Assembly: GCA_963678705.1 (NCBI GenBank)
Contig: OY783211.1
Location: forward strand, 19,668,603-19,732,602
Direction: 5' to 3'
Length of the DNA stretch: 64,000 nt
Source of the DNA: Panorpa germanica
Taxonomy: Eukaryota; Arthropoda; Insecta; Mecoptera; Panorpidae
Shown here: positions 36,043 to 48,917 of the stretch, piece after piece
Position numbering within the stretch: the first letter of the stretch is position 1
How the letters are laid out: the number at the start of each line of letters is the position of its first letter
Translations under genes and position numbers: made by a program
The notes under the pieces: generated by a model
The model's input: the letters and a program-made list of their open reading frames with translations, nothing else
Told to the model about the DNA's origin: nothing
Database searches by the model: none

Positions 36043-38430
36043 CTGCAACAAATAAAACAAATATGTATCTAAAATAGTTAGGGTAGTTGCCGTGTTATTA
36101 TAAATTTTCCACAATTATAAAGGATAACCTTATCTAATTATTCTGAAAATTTGAAGTCGGTTCACCGTTTTGGACTCGAGATAAATTTCATTTGCAATGA
36201 GAACAATGAAAGAAAAAAAACGAATATGATTAATCGTTTAGTTATTTAAATAGGACTGTTAATAAATGCATGCAATATTCATATTTGTGTATCAATATCT
36301 TGCTATTATTTTTAATTAATGTTAGATTTAAGATTTCTTTGTCTCAATTCATTTATATTTTATACCAAGTTGTTTCATATACACTGCTCGCTGTGGGCAA
36401 ACGACAATATTTCTTATATAAACATCTTTTGTTTATATGAGTCACTTCTATAGGGTTCGACACTACGCATTTGTTCCTAGTTCGTTCTTATCGCTTCAAC
36501 ACTGAAACCTACAGCACACTTAACCTTTTGGTGCATATACATAAAATAATAATTACACGTATTTTTATGTATAACTTAAACCGCGAGTTACATTTACCTA
36601 GTGTCGTAACTAGTATTCTTATTAACTAAAGTATTTAATCAATTTATATGTAATTCAATAGTGTAGTTTAAAATAAATGTAATCTAAAAAAGTTCTGATG
36701 TTTTGCTGTGTCTTTTGATATAAATAAAAAGTTGCTATTAATTACTTAATAGCTAAAAGGTCTTTCATAATCAAATTGTGCGCCCACTAAGCTATTGAAA
36801 GGAACTGAGCGACATTTACCGTTCGAGAACTTGGATACCGCCGACAGATCGCAGATACGCCTTAGCAGCTTATCTCTATAAGGTCCAAACTCCACAACCA
36901 AAGACTATTATAAATCTAAAGAAAAGTGTAGAATGGAATGGACAAATTTCCCATTAATTAGTAAACTAAGGCTCTATACATTTGAATTTATCGCAAAATT
37001 TGTAAATTTGACTAGATATAATTTGACGACATTTAAATATTAAGGAGCTTCATGCTCTCTCTAAGATGCCGAGTATATATACATATACATGTATTTTCGT
37101 ATATATATACATATATATATATATAAAATAAAGTAGTATATATAAATCCCCTTCCTGGTTCTTGGAATTTTCCGACTTGAGTTATTTATGGTTAGTTACC
37201 AAGAAGATCTTAACCGAGTTAATTTCACTGGGGGCCATACGAGTATGAGTATATCACGATACTGATTTAATTTACTGCTAGTAAGCTTAGGTAAGGTAAT
37301 AATAAATAATGTAATTTGAATACAGTCAGAAAAATGCTAGCTATCAGCAAAATGAATAAAACGTCTCTCTAAGCGTCTTACACTGACACACACTATCATG
37401 AGAGAAAGTTTCTATTTTAATCTTTATTAGAACACCACTATATGTGTTTGACAGATCCGTATTCATAATATGAGTCGTACGTCTACATACCGTATTATTT
37501 TTAATTAGTGTCACAAAAATCTGAACCATTTTGGCGTACATGCATATTCGTACATAACGTAAGCTGTACCAATGGGATATCCTTTGTGTTTGAATCGAAA
37601 CAGTGAGAGGGAAACAAGATACAAATATACAGTGCTGACAGTACATTGCAGATGTATAGTATAGTGTTTAAATAAACATTAAAGCAGAACGATCACCTCA
37701 AGATAAAGTGCAGTAACGTTATGGGTGCTGTGCACCTGCCAGGGGATTTACAATTTGTAGTTAACGTGCGTCTTTAGCAGGTAACACTGTTCTCACAGCG
37801 TACCTCTTATAAATTGACTCAAACACAGCCTCTACTTTCAGAGTTCGATAGTAAACATTATCTAATGTAAAAATACTCGAATATATATAGAGAAATGATG
37901 ATTTCTAGAATAACCTTAGATATATCCCCCTCCTCGTCTCTTTATCTTCACAATATCGTATCAACTCAACGGCCTTGCGGCTTGCATGTGTTGTTTTCAA
38001 TTAAAGATAGACGAGATAAGTCGCTTAATAATAGAAGTTCAAAAGAAATAGAACATTAAGTAAATATTTAAAAGAACCTAATGGAATTTTTTTACGAATT
38101 TAAAATAGATTGCTTTAGTAGTATTAGTAAATGCTGTGTTAATGTTACAAAGTACTTTGGTGACGTGTAGCTTCTGATGTTTAGCAATAAAGGAAACGTC
38201 GTTGTTATCATTAACATAATAGTTATTAAAACCAGGAAGCACTCTCCTAAATATACTTTAAAGCAATTGCCTAAATTGTTTGAGAAACTGAGGATTATTA
38301 GTAACAATAATACTTTCTTCATAATGAAAAGATTCAAACGTGGATTTAAATTAGAGCTTCCGAATGACCCTCATTCGACCGCCCTGTCGAAACAGGGATG
38401 TTATCAGTTTTTTATTATCAAATAGCTTTC
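36043..38430. other. non-genic, probably receptor intron
   Basis: Follows directly upstream of the receptor TM7 exon on its strand. No further receptor exon or other gene is seen. Contains a TA-rich run at about 37,073-37,125. Confidence 0.5.
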
Positions 38431-38847
38431 TAATGCCGGTTTCACACCAGAGAGACACTTCAACAAAACACGAAGAAAAACTTGTTTTTCTGAACAATAA
38501 CACCAATGTTCTCGCGAAAGAGACAGTTCTTAAAACATTTTTGTCTTTTGTTGATGTTTTAGTAAACAAAACACATTTCCATCTGGAGTAGGTAAAATCA
38601 AAGAAAAACACGTTTGTTTTTTAGTCTGTTTGGTTTGAATACGTAGTTTTGTTTTTTGTGAACAGTTGTTGTTTATCATATTTACAATTTCTATGGGACA
38701 CACAGAAAAATACTAAAAGCAAAATCAATCTGTTCAGTGTTTTCGAAAAACAGAACTGTTTTAAAATAAAACAAAACATGTTTTTGTTTTGTTTTTTGAC
38801 AACAAAACTGTTTTCAAAAGTGTCTCTCTTGTGTGAAACTGTCATAA
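38431..38847. mobile_element. MITE, GCCGGTTTCACACC family, copy 1
   Basis: A 417-bp element with ~27-base inverted ends: TAATGCCGGTTTCACACC at the left; the right end in complement reads TTATGACAGTTTCACAC; both continue with AGAGAGACA. The interior is full of AAAACA/TGTTTT words and resembles 41,821-42,212. The open frames inside it on both strands are by-products. Ends of this kind recall ISL2EU or PIF-type MITEs; I do not assign it. Confidence 0.75.
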
Positions 38848-39541
38848 GAAAACTACAACTATATCAATTGAAGACATCTTCTGGAAGTGATTTAAATTTG
38901 TACAAATGTGTCTTTCCAAAACTGATTTAATAAATTTTATTTTTACGTTTAATACCTGCATTGCACACATTAGGTTTTTCTACCATATCACCTACTGGCT
39001 TAATAAATTCATTTTATATTCAGTCTTTAATTAAATTACATACAGTAAAGTAATACATTCGCGATGCATAATAAGTAGTCCACTCGAAACAATATTCCAT
39101 ACGAACATGTAGCTTTAACTGTAATACTTTTTATTTTTTTAATAAAATGCAAATATCCTAGTAAAAATAAGAGGCTGCATCTGTGTGCTTGGCATCCTGT
39201 GAGGCTGTAAGGCTTTAAGCGTGTAAGCCGAGGTTTTATCTTTTGCCGTGCTACGTGAGTATATAATGAACAACTCGCTACGTGACGTGACATGGGGTTA
39301 AGGATATGCTCTACACCGAGGGCGTCGTCGTGGTAAGGGTGGGCGAGTGGTTATTAGTTACTGTACATTACGTGGAGGCGTCAGTATTAAAGTTTTATGA
39401 CGTTGCACTTGCAATACATTCTTCTAGTAATCTATAAAATGTAATTTACAGAGGAGTGAGAATCACAACAAATTCTAACTAGCTGACTGGATTAATAATG
39501 TCGTTCAGTTCAATAGGGTCACACACATACTTACGTATACA
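38848..39541. other. non-genic
   Basis: No gene recognised. A GC-richer patch at 39,170-39,370 has no coding evidence. Confidence 0.5.
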
Positions 39542-40277
39542 TCCTATATTTATTTTCTTATATGTTTGGTTCGAATTTTGTACGGTAGCTCGAAAACGGC
39601 TTCACGCAATTTCTTGAAAATTACCTATTTCGTAGAGAAAAAGGTTCTAAGACTTTTGGCGTCCTCAGATTTTTCCTTGAATTTTCTGTAATCCCATAAT
39701 TTTTGAAAAATGGGCACTTTTTGCTATATAACTCTTTATTCGTAAAAGATAGAAAAGTAAAATTTTGCATGTGTATTACGCTATTGAATGCGCGCATATT
39801 TCAGAATTTAGATATTCAAAATTTTATAAAAAGGGCGTTGAGAAAATTAGGGGGCCCAATATGAAACTTTGGAGAAAGCTAAAATTTTGGATTGTGTAAT
39901 AATTGAATATCTTATTAAAAAAAAAATCAAAGTTCAAAAATTTTATTTGGGGGCACGGGAGCTGTTTTTGCCAAGAGTAAAAATTGTGCTAGAAAGTTGA
40001 TATTTTTTATATGGGCTAACTTTGGTACTTAATTTACGAATTGAAAAAAAAATTTTGAAAAAAAGTTAGTCAAATAATGAATAAATTGAAAATATTTTAT
40101 ATTTTGTAGAAAAAAATATATTTCTTTAATCAGTTTATATGAAAACTTATTTGTTTTTATAGGTAAAATTAATATAGAACGAGTTTATATTTCAATTTAA
40201 AAATGAATTAAAATTTGAAATGAAATTCAATTCACACACAAAAGACAGTCACTGCTTGCGACGGGGGTAAACTGTAG
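39542..40277 (+). mobile_element. non-autonomous Helitron-like element H2
   Basis: Aligns with H1: starts A|TCCTATATT; shares CGAAAACGGCTTC, ATTTCGTAGAGAAAA, CTAAGACTTTTGGCGT, GATTTTTCC and TTATTTGGGGGCACG; ends GGGTAAACTGTAG|T. The final CTAG has become GTAG and the subterminal hairpin is weakened, so this copy is more decayed than H1. It has the same strand and order. Confidence 0.65.
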
Positions 40278-41820
40278 TATATATATAATTTACAAGCTGG
40301 ATATTATTTATTATTCTGTGTTCTTCGTTACGCAAAAAAAAAACAGCTGTCAAAATTTAATTTGTGTGCATTGCATTATACAGGAAATATTCTTTGTTAA
40401 AGGAAGATAAAAGGAAATGTAAAAGCGTAAGAAATGGTATTTCTCAAAGAACCCGATACAAAACACGCATGAGAATTCAACTATATGAATCTCACGCCAA
40501 TGTGAAATTTAATTATATTTTCTCTTCAAGAAATACACAAAATATTGCAGCCAGTTTCAAGTTTTTAAAATTACATGTCTGTTTGTTCTTCTTCTTTATT
40601 TTTTCCCCAAACTCTTATCATTGTAGAAGTATAGGGGGTTTCAGAAGAGATACTATTAATCATAACTGAGGACTACAGAATATTGCAACTTAGAAAATAA
40701 GTGCTTTTAAATGAGAAAGAAGAAAGGTTGTTAAATCGTTGTCATAGACAGAAATAGATATAGGAAGGAGATAAATGCTTCCTATATTATAATGTTCCAA
40801 TTGAAAGTTAAGCCAAATAGCAGTACAACATCTACTGATGTCTTGCAAAATATGTGTGTATGTAGTTATCCGGAAAAAACACAGCATCAACGAACAGTTA
40901 CTGATTTTCAGATTGTGGGAATATGACCCAAGATAATTAAATCGCCATGTATTTAGATAATTTCTATAACATTGAAAAGATTGCAACACAAGTACGTAGT
41001 ATAGAAATTTTATTTAACATATTATGTAAACCGTACCGTGTTTAGTACCGTCGACGATAATATATTAAACAACGTCACTTTTCTAGCCTATTAATATTAG
41101 CTTTAATTTTAAAATACCCTGTATTTCAACTTTAAAAGTAAGAAAAAGAAAATCTGTATAAATTTACGACTCAAGATAATAAAATATATTTGTTAAAGAA
41201 TAAAACTGAAGACTTTAAATTTTGTAATTTATGTAGGTCTCTAAGATTTACGGATCTTCTGGAGAAGTAGTAAAGTGTTCATACGTCTTAGCTGAAGCTC
41301 CTCTCCAGGGTGAATTCTCTATTTTCATAATAATAAATATTTTCCACTACATTTAATGTTGATCGTTTGTAACAGTAGCGGTTCCGCGCCCCGATCTCCG
41401 AGCCCCGAGCTCCGGCACAGGAAATGGATATTTTCATTTTTGTAAAAGTGTTTATAGGCCAAAGTGCCTATCCCCCTCATCCCCATCTCCATTCTTTTTA
41501 GTGGAGGGCCGAGGAATAACGGTAGGCTGCTCTTATAATTAATAACTCTGTCAGCAAAATACAAAATGAATTATTATTAGTCAGGCAACAAGGAGTTAGG
41601 TAGGCAATTTGGTGTTTGTTATTGGAGTTCTTTCCGTAACAGTTATGAAAAATAACTTTTCAAGCAGTCCATAGTAACGACCGTTACAGTAATACGCATA
41701 AAACGGCAAAACAAAAACATGTTCATGTTTGTAACAAATGTTCGTAAAATTCATTAGATTATGTTTTGTGGAGTTTTGCTGCATGCCCTTAAGAAAATAA
41801 CTAATTCCCGACAAGTACTA
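40278..41820. other. non-genic
   Basis: No gene recognised apart from a Helitron 5'-end fragment (40,780-40,810). The plus-strand frame 40,364-40,669 has no domain and ends in a Phe-rich run. Confidence 0.45.
40780..40810 (+). repeat. Helitron-like 5' end fragment
   Basis: TCCTATATTATAATGTTCCA followed by ATTGAAAGTTA matches the first ~31 bases of H1 and H3, then similarity stops. It may be a truncated copy. Confidence 0.45.
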
Positions 41821-42212
41821 CAGAGAGACAGTTCAATAAAACAGGAACAAAAACACCAATGTTTACACCAAAGAAACAGTTCCTAAAACATGTTTGTCTT
41901 TTGTTGCTGTTTTTGTAAACAAAACACATTCCCATCTGGAGTCAGTAAGATCAAAGGAAAACACGTTTGTTGTTATTTTTTAGTGTGATTGGTTTGCACA
42001 CGCACTTTTGTTTTTTTGAGAACATTTGCGCTTGTCGGTTGTTCTTTATCATGTTTATAATTTTTATGCGACACACAGAGAAACAATAAAAACAAAATCA
42101 GTCTGTTCCGTGTGTTGTTTCGAAGAACAGAACTGTTTTAAAATAAACAAACACATGATTTTGTTTTCTTTTTTGACAACAAAACATTCTCTCTGGTGTG
42201 AAACCGGCATAA
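41821..42212. mobile_element. MITE, GCCGGTTTCACACC family, copy 2
   Basis: Same family and orientation as 38,431-38,847. Shared words include ACACCAATGTT, GTCTTTTGTTG, GTAAACAAAACACATT, CATCTGGAGT and ACAGAACTGTTTTAAAATAA. The right end is intact (in complement TTATGCCGGTTTCACACC). The left end lacks the outermost bases and starts at CAGAGAGACAG. Confidence 0.75.
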
Positions 42213-42859
42213 GTTTGATTTAGTCGTTTCAATATTTCTGTTTTTATTTTTTGATAACTAAAAGAGTTTTATTGATGTTCACCCAACTACTATTTATACA
42301 TTTTGTTAACTCACGAAATACAATAATTTATCTACACTGCTTTAAATTTTACGAAATCTAAATTAATGAAACATCATTAGCTATTTATTATTGACGAAGT
42401 TGATGAAGTTAAATACAGAAAACACGTAGTTTATAAATATGTTGCAAACTGTTATCCCGCTTGTTATTTTTAAAATAATTGATTTGGGTTATGCACACTA
42501 CCCAACTATCTGTTAGCTGTCAGAGACAAACATTTTTTAGTTGACTACACGGAAAGTTTTTTCCACCCTATATACTTAATTTTTTGTTTTTTCTTTCTTT
42601 TATTTGATATAAAATACAATTTATAAACGCAGTTGGTGGTGGCTTAATACCCCAATTAGGTCTCGAGGGACTTAACATTAGACTCAGCCTTTGATTTATT
42701 CAATTACTTACTTGATAATATTGATTGAACTGTATTTTAAATGTTTTGAACATATCATAGTTTATTATATTTCATCATATTATATTTGAATGCATAAATT
42801 ATAGTTTAGAAAGATCAAAATTCAATAGTGAAATATTAGATGTGATTAAAACTTTTCCT
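42213..42859. other. non-genic spacer
   Basis: AT-rich; no gene or repeat recognised. Confidence 0.5.
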
Positions 42860-43600
42860 GTTAATAGTATTAGTAGTATTAAAGGGAGGCAGTGAAGGAA
42901 AGAGGTGGATGGCGGAAATAGTAAAAAGGAAAGGAAAAACAGGACAATAAATAAGCTTGTAGCTGGGTTGCATAAGGAACATGAAGAGAGAGGAATTACT
43001 AAAAGAGGCAGTGAAGGGAAGCAGGAGAAAGAAAGAAGTAGCGAGGAAACAGTTAAACTTCAGTCCAGAAAAATAGAGGATTTTTGGAAAGGAGATAAGG
43101 ACAAGAGGTAGATGACGGAGATAGAGACAATAATAACATAGTAAAGGTAGAGAGTCAAGAAGAAAGAGTAAAGTAAGACAGTCAAGAGGAAATAGTAAAG
43201 ATAGAGCGTCTATGCCTGTAACAGACATAAGTGGAGAAGTGAAAACGAAGAGAGAAGGCAGGAAGGATAGTGAAAAGATAATAGAGGGTTTGTCGAGAGG
43301 AGACAAGGAAGGCAAGAGGTGATAGATGAAGATACAGGCAATAAGGAAGGAGAAGCAGGAAACGGTTTGCCGAGAGGAGACAAAGAAGACAAGAGGTGAG
43401 GAAAAGGTGAGAATGAAGGAAGACTAGGGAAAATGAAGGATGAGGGTCAAGAGAAGAAGAAGCAGAAAGTACTTTTGGAAATAAAAAGGTCTAGAATAGT
43501 TTAAATTTAATTTCAAGTTGAAGTTCTATGAAATGTATTAAGAATGTAGATTGTAAAGCCGAAAGGCGAACAATTAATAATAATAATAATAATAATACTA
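42860..43600 (+). mobile_element. LINE 3' fragment A (purine-rich 3' region)
   Basis: From about 42,876 this matches 45,272 onward in LINE fragment B (TATTAAAGGGAGGCAGTGAA, then GGTGGATGGCG). It is strikingly purine-rich on the plus strand, with imperfect repeats of GGAGGCAGTGAAGGGAAG- and GAGGAGACAAGGA-type units. It ends with TTGTAAAGCCGAAAGGCGAA and (AAT)n at 43,578-43,596, a tail form I associate with insect Jockey/R1-type non-LTR retrotransposons. No reverse transcriptase core remains. Opposite-strand open frames (Leu/Ser/Pro-rich) are artefacts of the purine bias. Confidence 0.6.
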
Positions 43601-44746
43601 AATTTTTGTTAAGTGATTCAAAATGAATTAGTGAATTATTGAAGTATTTAGAAATTTGTAAAATTGAATTATAAATTATAAAAAATGTTTGATGGTGGCT
43701 ATGACGAATAAAAGTCAAGGCAAATAAATAAATTTAAAAAAAATCATATACGAGTATATTGCAGTTGATAAATATAACTCATCAAAAGGCTCCCCTGTAC
43801 CGGATTAAATTTAAAGATATGTTCCCATCAAACTTCTTGTGTTACTCGTTATAATTTAGTTACTTTCTGGATAGCGCAGTATCAATCTAACAATATGTCT
43901 GCTACGTATTATATTCTATAAGGATTAGGTCCTATAGAACCTGAACTCAATATAAAACTTTTGATATAATCTCTGCAGAACGAGGTTCGATTGAGACCGA
44001 TCCATTCAGACGTTTAGAAAATGTATTGAAGCTCAGGTAAATCCGAAATGGTTAACTGATCAAAAAACTTTGTGAAAAGAAATAAAATAACTTTACTCGA
44101 CTCTGCTCTGCTCTGCGATGCGTAGTAGTTCCGCAGAAAACGAAATAAGTTTGTCGGCTAGAGCAACGGCGGGGTTTGTATTTTCTTTAATAAATTAAAT
44201 GATAGTTTGTAAAATTCTCTTGGAACACAGCGCCGCTTGTGAGCACATGACGTACTGCGAAAACTGTTTACCAAATCATAGTAATCATGCTAATGCTACC
44301 TAATTACATGATATTAATTTGTTTCCTTCTAAATTGTTCGAACACCGACGCCTATGTGTAGAACTATTTAGAACTTAGAGTATATGGAATTCATGATACG
44401 TTTAGCTGAAATGATAGAGAAATCGATTCAACTCGTATAAATATGACACTTGGAAGTCATTAATGCGAGACCCGATTCAATTCGAAACTTATCTGGAAAG
44501 GATTAAAGAGGTGTTAGCAGCAGAATTCAGGCGGATGAACTTAAGTGGTAGTAAGGAAACTCTTGAAAAGAAAACGTTTCAATTCTTAAGTAAAGAGAAC
44601 AACTGAAGCATTACTTACTAAACTTAATTTTTATTTACTTTCTATAGAATCTGTTTTGTCAAAATTACACGGTGTCGATGACATAATTATATGTATATAT
44701 AAATCATAAATATAATAAAATTACATTACCTAGTAATATAAGAATA
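43601..44746. other. non-genic
   Basis: No gene recognised. The first ~140 bases end in an A-rich tail (AAATAAATAAATTTAAAAAA) and may be a further retroposon tail. Confidence 0.45.
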
Positions 44747-45246
44747 ATGGAGGAATTAAAAAGGGACAAGATAAGAATAGAAGCAGGAAGGAGGGCAGTC
44801 AAGTTCGAGGGGAAAATGAGTAACGGTGAAGGCGAAATCTTAAGAAAAATTAGGGAGGAGGGTGGGAGAGGAGGCCCGAAAAGAGAAAGAAGTATTACGA
44901 AAGGAATGAAATGGCAACAGAGGAGGCAGAAAGAAGAAGAGAAGAAGGCACAATTGTGGAAGTTGAGCTAAGGAGAAGAGACAGGGAGATACAACAACAG
45001 GAAAGAATGGAAAAAATTGAGAAGAGCAATTACAACAAAAGATATAAAAGGATTTGGGAAAGGGAGATACCACAATACTTAAGAGAAAAAGACACAAAAA
45101 ACATGAGAAGGATTGCCACATTTAAATTAGGAAACGAGGAGAGAGGAAACAGATACTGGGCAAATAACGAGGAAAGGATGGCAGGGTATGCGGAACGTAG
45201 ATATGAACATTGGGGCACATTAAGTTTTCATGTGAGAAAAAAGTAA
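44747..45246 (+). pseudogene. LINE polyprotein C-terminal remnant
   Basis: Two overlapping frames carry consecutive parts. Frame 1 (44,747 on) has EAGRRAVKFEGKM...GEILRKIREE. Frame 2 (to 45,246) has YYERNEMATEEAERRREEG, then SNYNKRYKRIWEREIPQYL and RIATFKLGNEERGNRYW. This order, ending in a GNEER.NRYW block, is typical of the C-terminus of insect Jockey/R1-type pol proteins. The switch of frames near 44,885 means at least one frameshift. The cysteine cluster (CRMCG...EH) expected after the GNEER block is degenerate: only EERMAGYAERRYEHW remains. Confidence 0.7.
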
Positions 45247-45573
45247 TAAGTGAAAAGAATATTGGGCAGTTATTAAAGGGAGGCAGTGAAGGGAAGCGGT
45301 GGATGGCGAAGATAGAGAAAAGGAACGAGGAAAGAGAAGGAATGGCAGAGTAGAAACAGAAGGAAGAGTAGCAGGAGGAGCGAAGCAGTAGCAGTTTTGT
45401 TTTTATTTTTATAAGGATAAATTTATATTTTATTTTTCGTTTGGAGTGAGAATGTTTAGATTTAATAAGGATCAAAATTGAATTAAGCACAATGGCATGT
45501 AAATAAATGAGTTAAGGCACAAGAATGTAGTGCCAAATGGCATAAACATTAAAATAAAATAATATAACAATAT
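44747..45573 (+). mobile_element. LINE 3' fragment B (Jockey/R1-like)
   Basis: Contains the C-terminal part of a non-LTR retrotransposon polyprotein, then a purine-rich 3' region and the tail GGCACAAGAATGTAGTGCCA near 45,515. It lacks the endonuclease and reverse transcriptase core, as in a 5'-truncated insertion. The 3' tail recurs alone at 1,375-1,432. Confidence 0.7.
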
Positions 45574-46209
45574 AAGCAATTTTACACGTCATATTTTACA
45601 AAATACTGACTTCACTTTCAAACTAATCGACCTAATTAGCTAACAATTGTTTACACGATTGCTAACACACTTTCCTTTAATCCAATGATTTGATTATTGA
45701 TTTATTTTAAACTATTCGCGGAACTTAACAAACCAGACTAATAACATAATCACTTCACCTAACAGCTCACCTGGACTCCTGGAATTTTAAATTATAATTA
45801 ATTTGCTCTCCATGTGGGTTTCGCCAGTATAATTAATTTCATAATAAAGAGAAACCTATAAATCTAACCTACATTTGTATATCAATTATCACCAATCCAT
45901 TAATTAATCGCTGTTCAACTATTGTCTGGAACTAATACTCAAATTGTTATTGTAAACGATGCCCTTGAATATTATTAATTAATTAATAATTAGCTCTGAT
46001 TGAATTATGGGACTAGTATAATGAGATAAAGTTTACTGTACAGTGCAAGTGCACACTGATGGATTTTCTATAGAAATAAATTAGTGGTAAATATTTTGTG
46101 TTTGAAATGTACAAACAATTTAATCGAACAGTAGGTTCAAAAACGTAGACTGCCCCTCAAAGGTCGGTTAATCGTAGAAGTAACTACAAGCAATTAATAC
46201 CATGTTTAG
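45574..46209. other. non-genic spacer
   Basis: No gene recognised. 46,202-46,209 (ATGTTTAG) is the left target duplication of the adjacent hAT-like element. Confidence 0.5.
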
Positions 46210-46922
46210 CAGAGATGTGCACAAATGCTTTTCACAAGCATTTAAATACAAAATGCAAATACCTCGTTATTTTCCTATTTCAAATACAAAATAAAAAATA
46301 AATTTCATGTTAGTATTTAAATACAAAATACGTATTCAAAAAATACTTTTGAGAAAATTGAATACTCCTTATGTTACTAATATAAATGTTATTTTTTTAA
46401 TAATTAAGAGAATTCTATTTGATAAAGACCGACTTCGCTTTGAAATATTTTTGTTTTATTTTTTTTGTTGAATTTTAAAAATAGCAAAAGTAAGGGTTTT
46501 ATTAGTGTCGTATGTTTATGTCGCACTAGTCTGTACGTTAAAAGTACAACACATTTAGTACAGTCATGTCTAAATAATGTCAACTTATAAATGAAAATAT
46601 ATAAATGTTGGATGTCGCATGTGGGGGTAGTAGGGGGTATTAAGACAAATGTGCAGATACTTTTAGATCATACATGGTGCTAATATTGGTGGGGTTTTAA
46701 GTTTATATTCAAAAAATAATATTTACTGATTAACACTGTGAAGTAACAAAAATGAAAAAAGTATTTTGTATTTTCCAAGTAGGAAATAGGTTTGTAAAAG
46801 TTTTCAAATAAAATATAAAACTCTATACTCTTAAAAGATATTTAAATACAAAATAGAAAATAGGGATTTATTATTTTGTATTTACATTTTGAGTATATGT
46901 ATTTGAAAAACGCACATCCTTG
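46210..46922 (+). mobile_element. non-autonomous hAT-like element
   Basis: 713 bp. Starts CAGAGATGTGCACAAATG and ends CGCACATCCTTG, giving short inverted ends of the CARRGATGTGC type. It is flanked by an 8-base direct repeat, ATGTTTAG (46,202-46,209) and ATGTCTAG (46,923-46,930), matching at seven of eight positions. 8-bp target duplications and CAG/CAA-starting ends are diagnostic of hAT transposons. No transposase ORF. A truncated relative is at 4,150-4,323. Confidence 0.8.
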
Positions 46923-48082
46923 ATGTCTAGCATCTTAGAAAATATTTTCTAGTTCTCGTTCTACCAACGGTTATTCCCTTATCAACTAAATTATATTGAA
47001 AGCTTTTAAGTTTGAACATTATATCGTTACATGACCATAAAATAGCCGTCATAAATATCCTGAAGCACCTGCATGACTCGCTGTTTCTTTAAAACGCGAT
47101 AAAATGAGTTTAAGACGAACCTTAATACGTTTATAATGGAGGAGATCGCGGTACTTGGTATTAATACGCCATTATTTAAGAATATAATAAAAGTTAACTG
47201 CCGACAGGTAAAAGTACAATCTAAGCTAAAGCTAACGATATTAAAAGAGCACTACAGTATATTTATGTTTTGATTTCTATAGGCTGTGAGTAGATAATAT
47301 TAAGTTCCGTTTAGAATGGTTTTGAAGCATTTAATTTGCACTAGATAAAATTTACATGAGAAGTATAACTTCGAAATTGTGGTATGAAACATCAAACAAA
47401 ACGAAATGTGATTTATTTGAATATTGTACAAATTTACGTACTAGTATTCTATTGAAAATGCAAACTAACGTTTAGTAAATTAACAATTTGGGTTAGTTAA
47501 GCAAAAAAGTAACTGGTTGTGGTGGGACCGTGGACTCAAACCACAAATCCTCATTATTCATTGCAAACATTCCAAAAGTAAATTCTGCTTTGTCAGTTGA
47601 ACTCAGAAACAAACCACAATTCCAAATCAACCTTTTTGTTAAAGTAACTCATTCGCACCAATAAACCCTTTGGGCCATTGTATTAGTAGTAAGTGGTACT
47701 TCATTTCAAGAATATATTTCATGTTAATTGGTCATTAAATTGAATCGTTACCTGACCCCACTGAATCCTTGCCACCGTAAACATGCAATTTCTAGATGAT
47801 AAGAGATTTAATGGAAGGAATATTTCGGAAATATTTGGGTTTAGTGCGACGTTCGTTCGACCAAGATAAACCTCGTTATTATTTTCGGTCTGAACTATTC
47901 GGGTGTTTTCCATTCAGATAAATTACCCCAGAAAACATTAAACGATGAATATAATAAATATTTATAGTTTCTCTCTATCTCTAAATTTGTGATTTTAAAG
48001 TATCAAGAAATATTCATTGGCTGTAGGTCTTCTGTTTAACCTTTTAAGAAGAGACAGCACAGTTTTATATTATATGTAATGC
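46923..48082. other. non-genic
   Basis: No gene I can support. A minus-strand frame (47,719-47,913) runs into a donor-like CAG|GTAAC near 47,755 but shows no domain and does not resemble any receptor segment. Confidence 0.45.
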
Positions 48083-48595
48083 TCCTATATTATAATGTTC
48101 CAAGTGAAAGTTTATTTGTATATATGCGACCGCGATTTCTATAGTGGCTCGAAAACGGCTAGGCGCATTTACTTGAAAGTTGCCTATTTCGTAGAGAAAA
48201 AAATTCTAAGACTTTTGGCGTCCTCAGATTTTCCCCTGAATTTCCTGGAAGCCCGTAATTTCGGAAAAACTAAATAAATTTTTTTTTACTTTTTGCTCTA
48301 TAACTTTTAATTCGTAAAAGATAGAAAGTTTAAATTTGGTATGTGTATTACAGTGTCCAATGCTAAATTTTTTTGAAAATTAGAAATTGAAAAATTAGAA
48401 AAGTCAAAGTTCAAAATATTAGGAAACTTTGGAGAACACTCAAACTTTGGATTATTTATGAGATGAATGAATTGTTTTAAAAAAAAAAAATTCAAAATTT
48501 TTATTTGGGGGCACGTGGACAGTTTTTGAAATGAAAATTCGAATTATTTTATTGGATTCAAATCATAGACACAAAAAAGTGGGGGTAAACTCTAG
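48083..48595 (+). mobile_element. non-autonomous Helitron-like element H3
   Basis: Starts TCCTATATTATAATG and ends GGGTAAACTCTAG|T. Internally shortened compared with H1 and H2 but shares CGAAAACGGCT, ATTTCGTAGAGAAAA, CTAAGACTTTTGGCGT and TTATTTGGGGGCACG. The subterminal hairpin is lost, and the base before TC is C rather than A. Confidence 0.65.
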
Positions 48596-48917
48596 TCAAG
48601 TTTATATATTATTATGTTAAGGCATTAATTGTACGATTTAGTACTCCCCATTCTTCTATTTCAAATATTCGGATTGTCTCTCTCCCTCTTATTAGGTTTA
48701 TTCATTAGTCTGTAAAATTATTCTTTGGCATTTTCCATCAAGAAGCCCGATGCGTCCGTATCTGTCGCATGGCCCCTCGTCGGCTTGAGCATAACCTGTT
48801 CATATGGTGAAAGCAAAATAAAATATAAAACAAAACACGTATACCTAATAATGTTTATGTAGTTCAATTTATTACCGAGTTTGCACTACAAGCATAGTCT
48901 ACTAAATTTCTAACTAT
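48596..48917. other. non-genic spacer
   Basis: Unique-looking sequence up to the LTR. 48,914-48,917 (CTAT) is the left target duplication of the Gypsy element. Confidence 0.5.

Noticed and set aside
36770-36900. GC-richer patch considered as a receptor exon
   Set aside because: The minus-strand sequence before the donor-like site reads G-I-Q without the expected Trp-Leu-Pro; it resembles part of the 16.4-kb TIR element instead.
38092-38930. Several open frames on both strands
   Set aside because: Most lie in or across the GCCGGTTTCACACC MITE and reflect its AAAACA/TGTTTT composition.
42836-43392. Minus-strand open frames rich in Leu, Ser, Pro and Phe
   Set aside because: They are complements of the purine-rich LINE 3' region, not genes.
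47719-47913. Minus-strand frame ending at a donor-like CAG|GTAAC, considered as an upstream receptor exon
   Set aside because: No transmembrane or GPCR motif, and it does not end with the CWLPIQ-like segment required before the TM7 exon.
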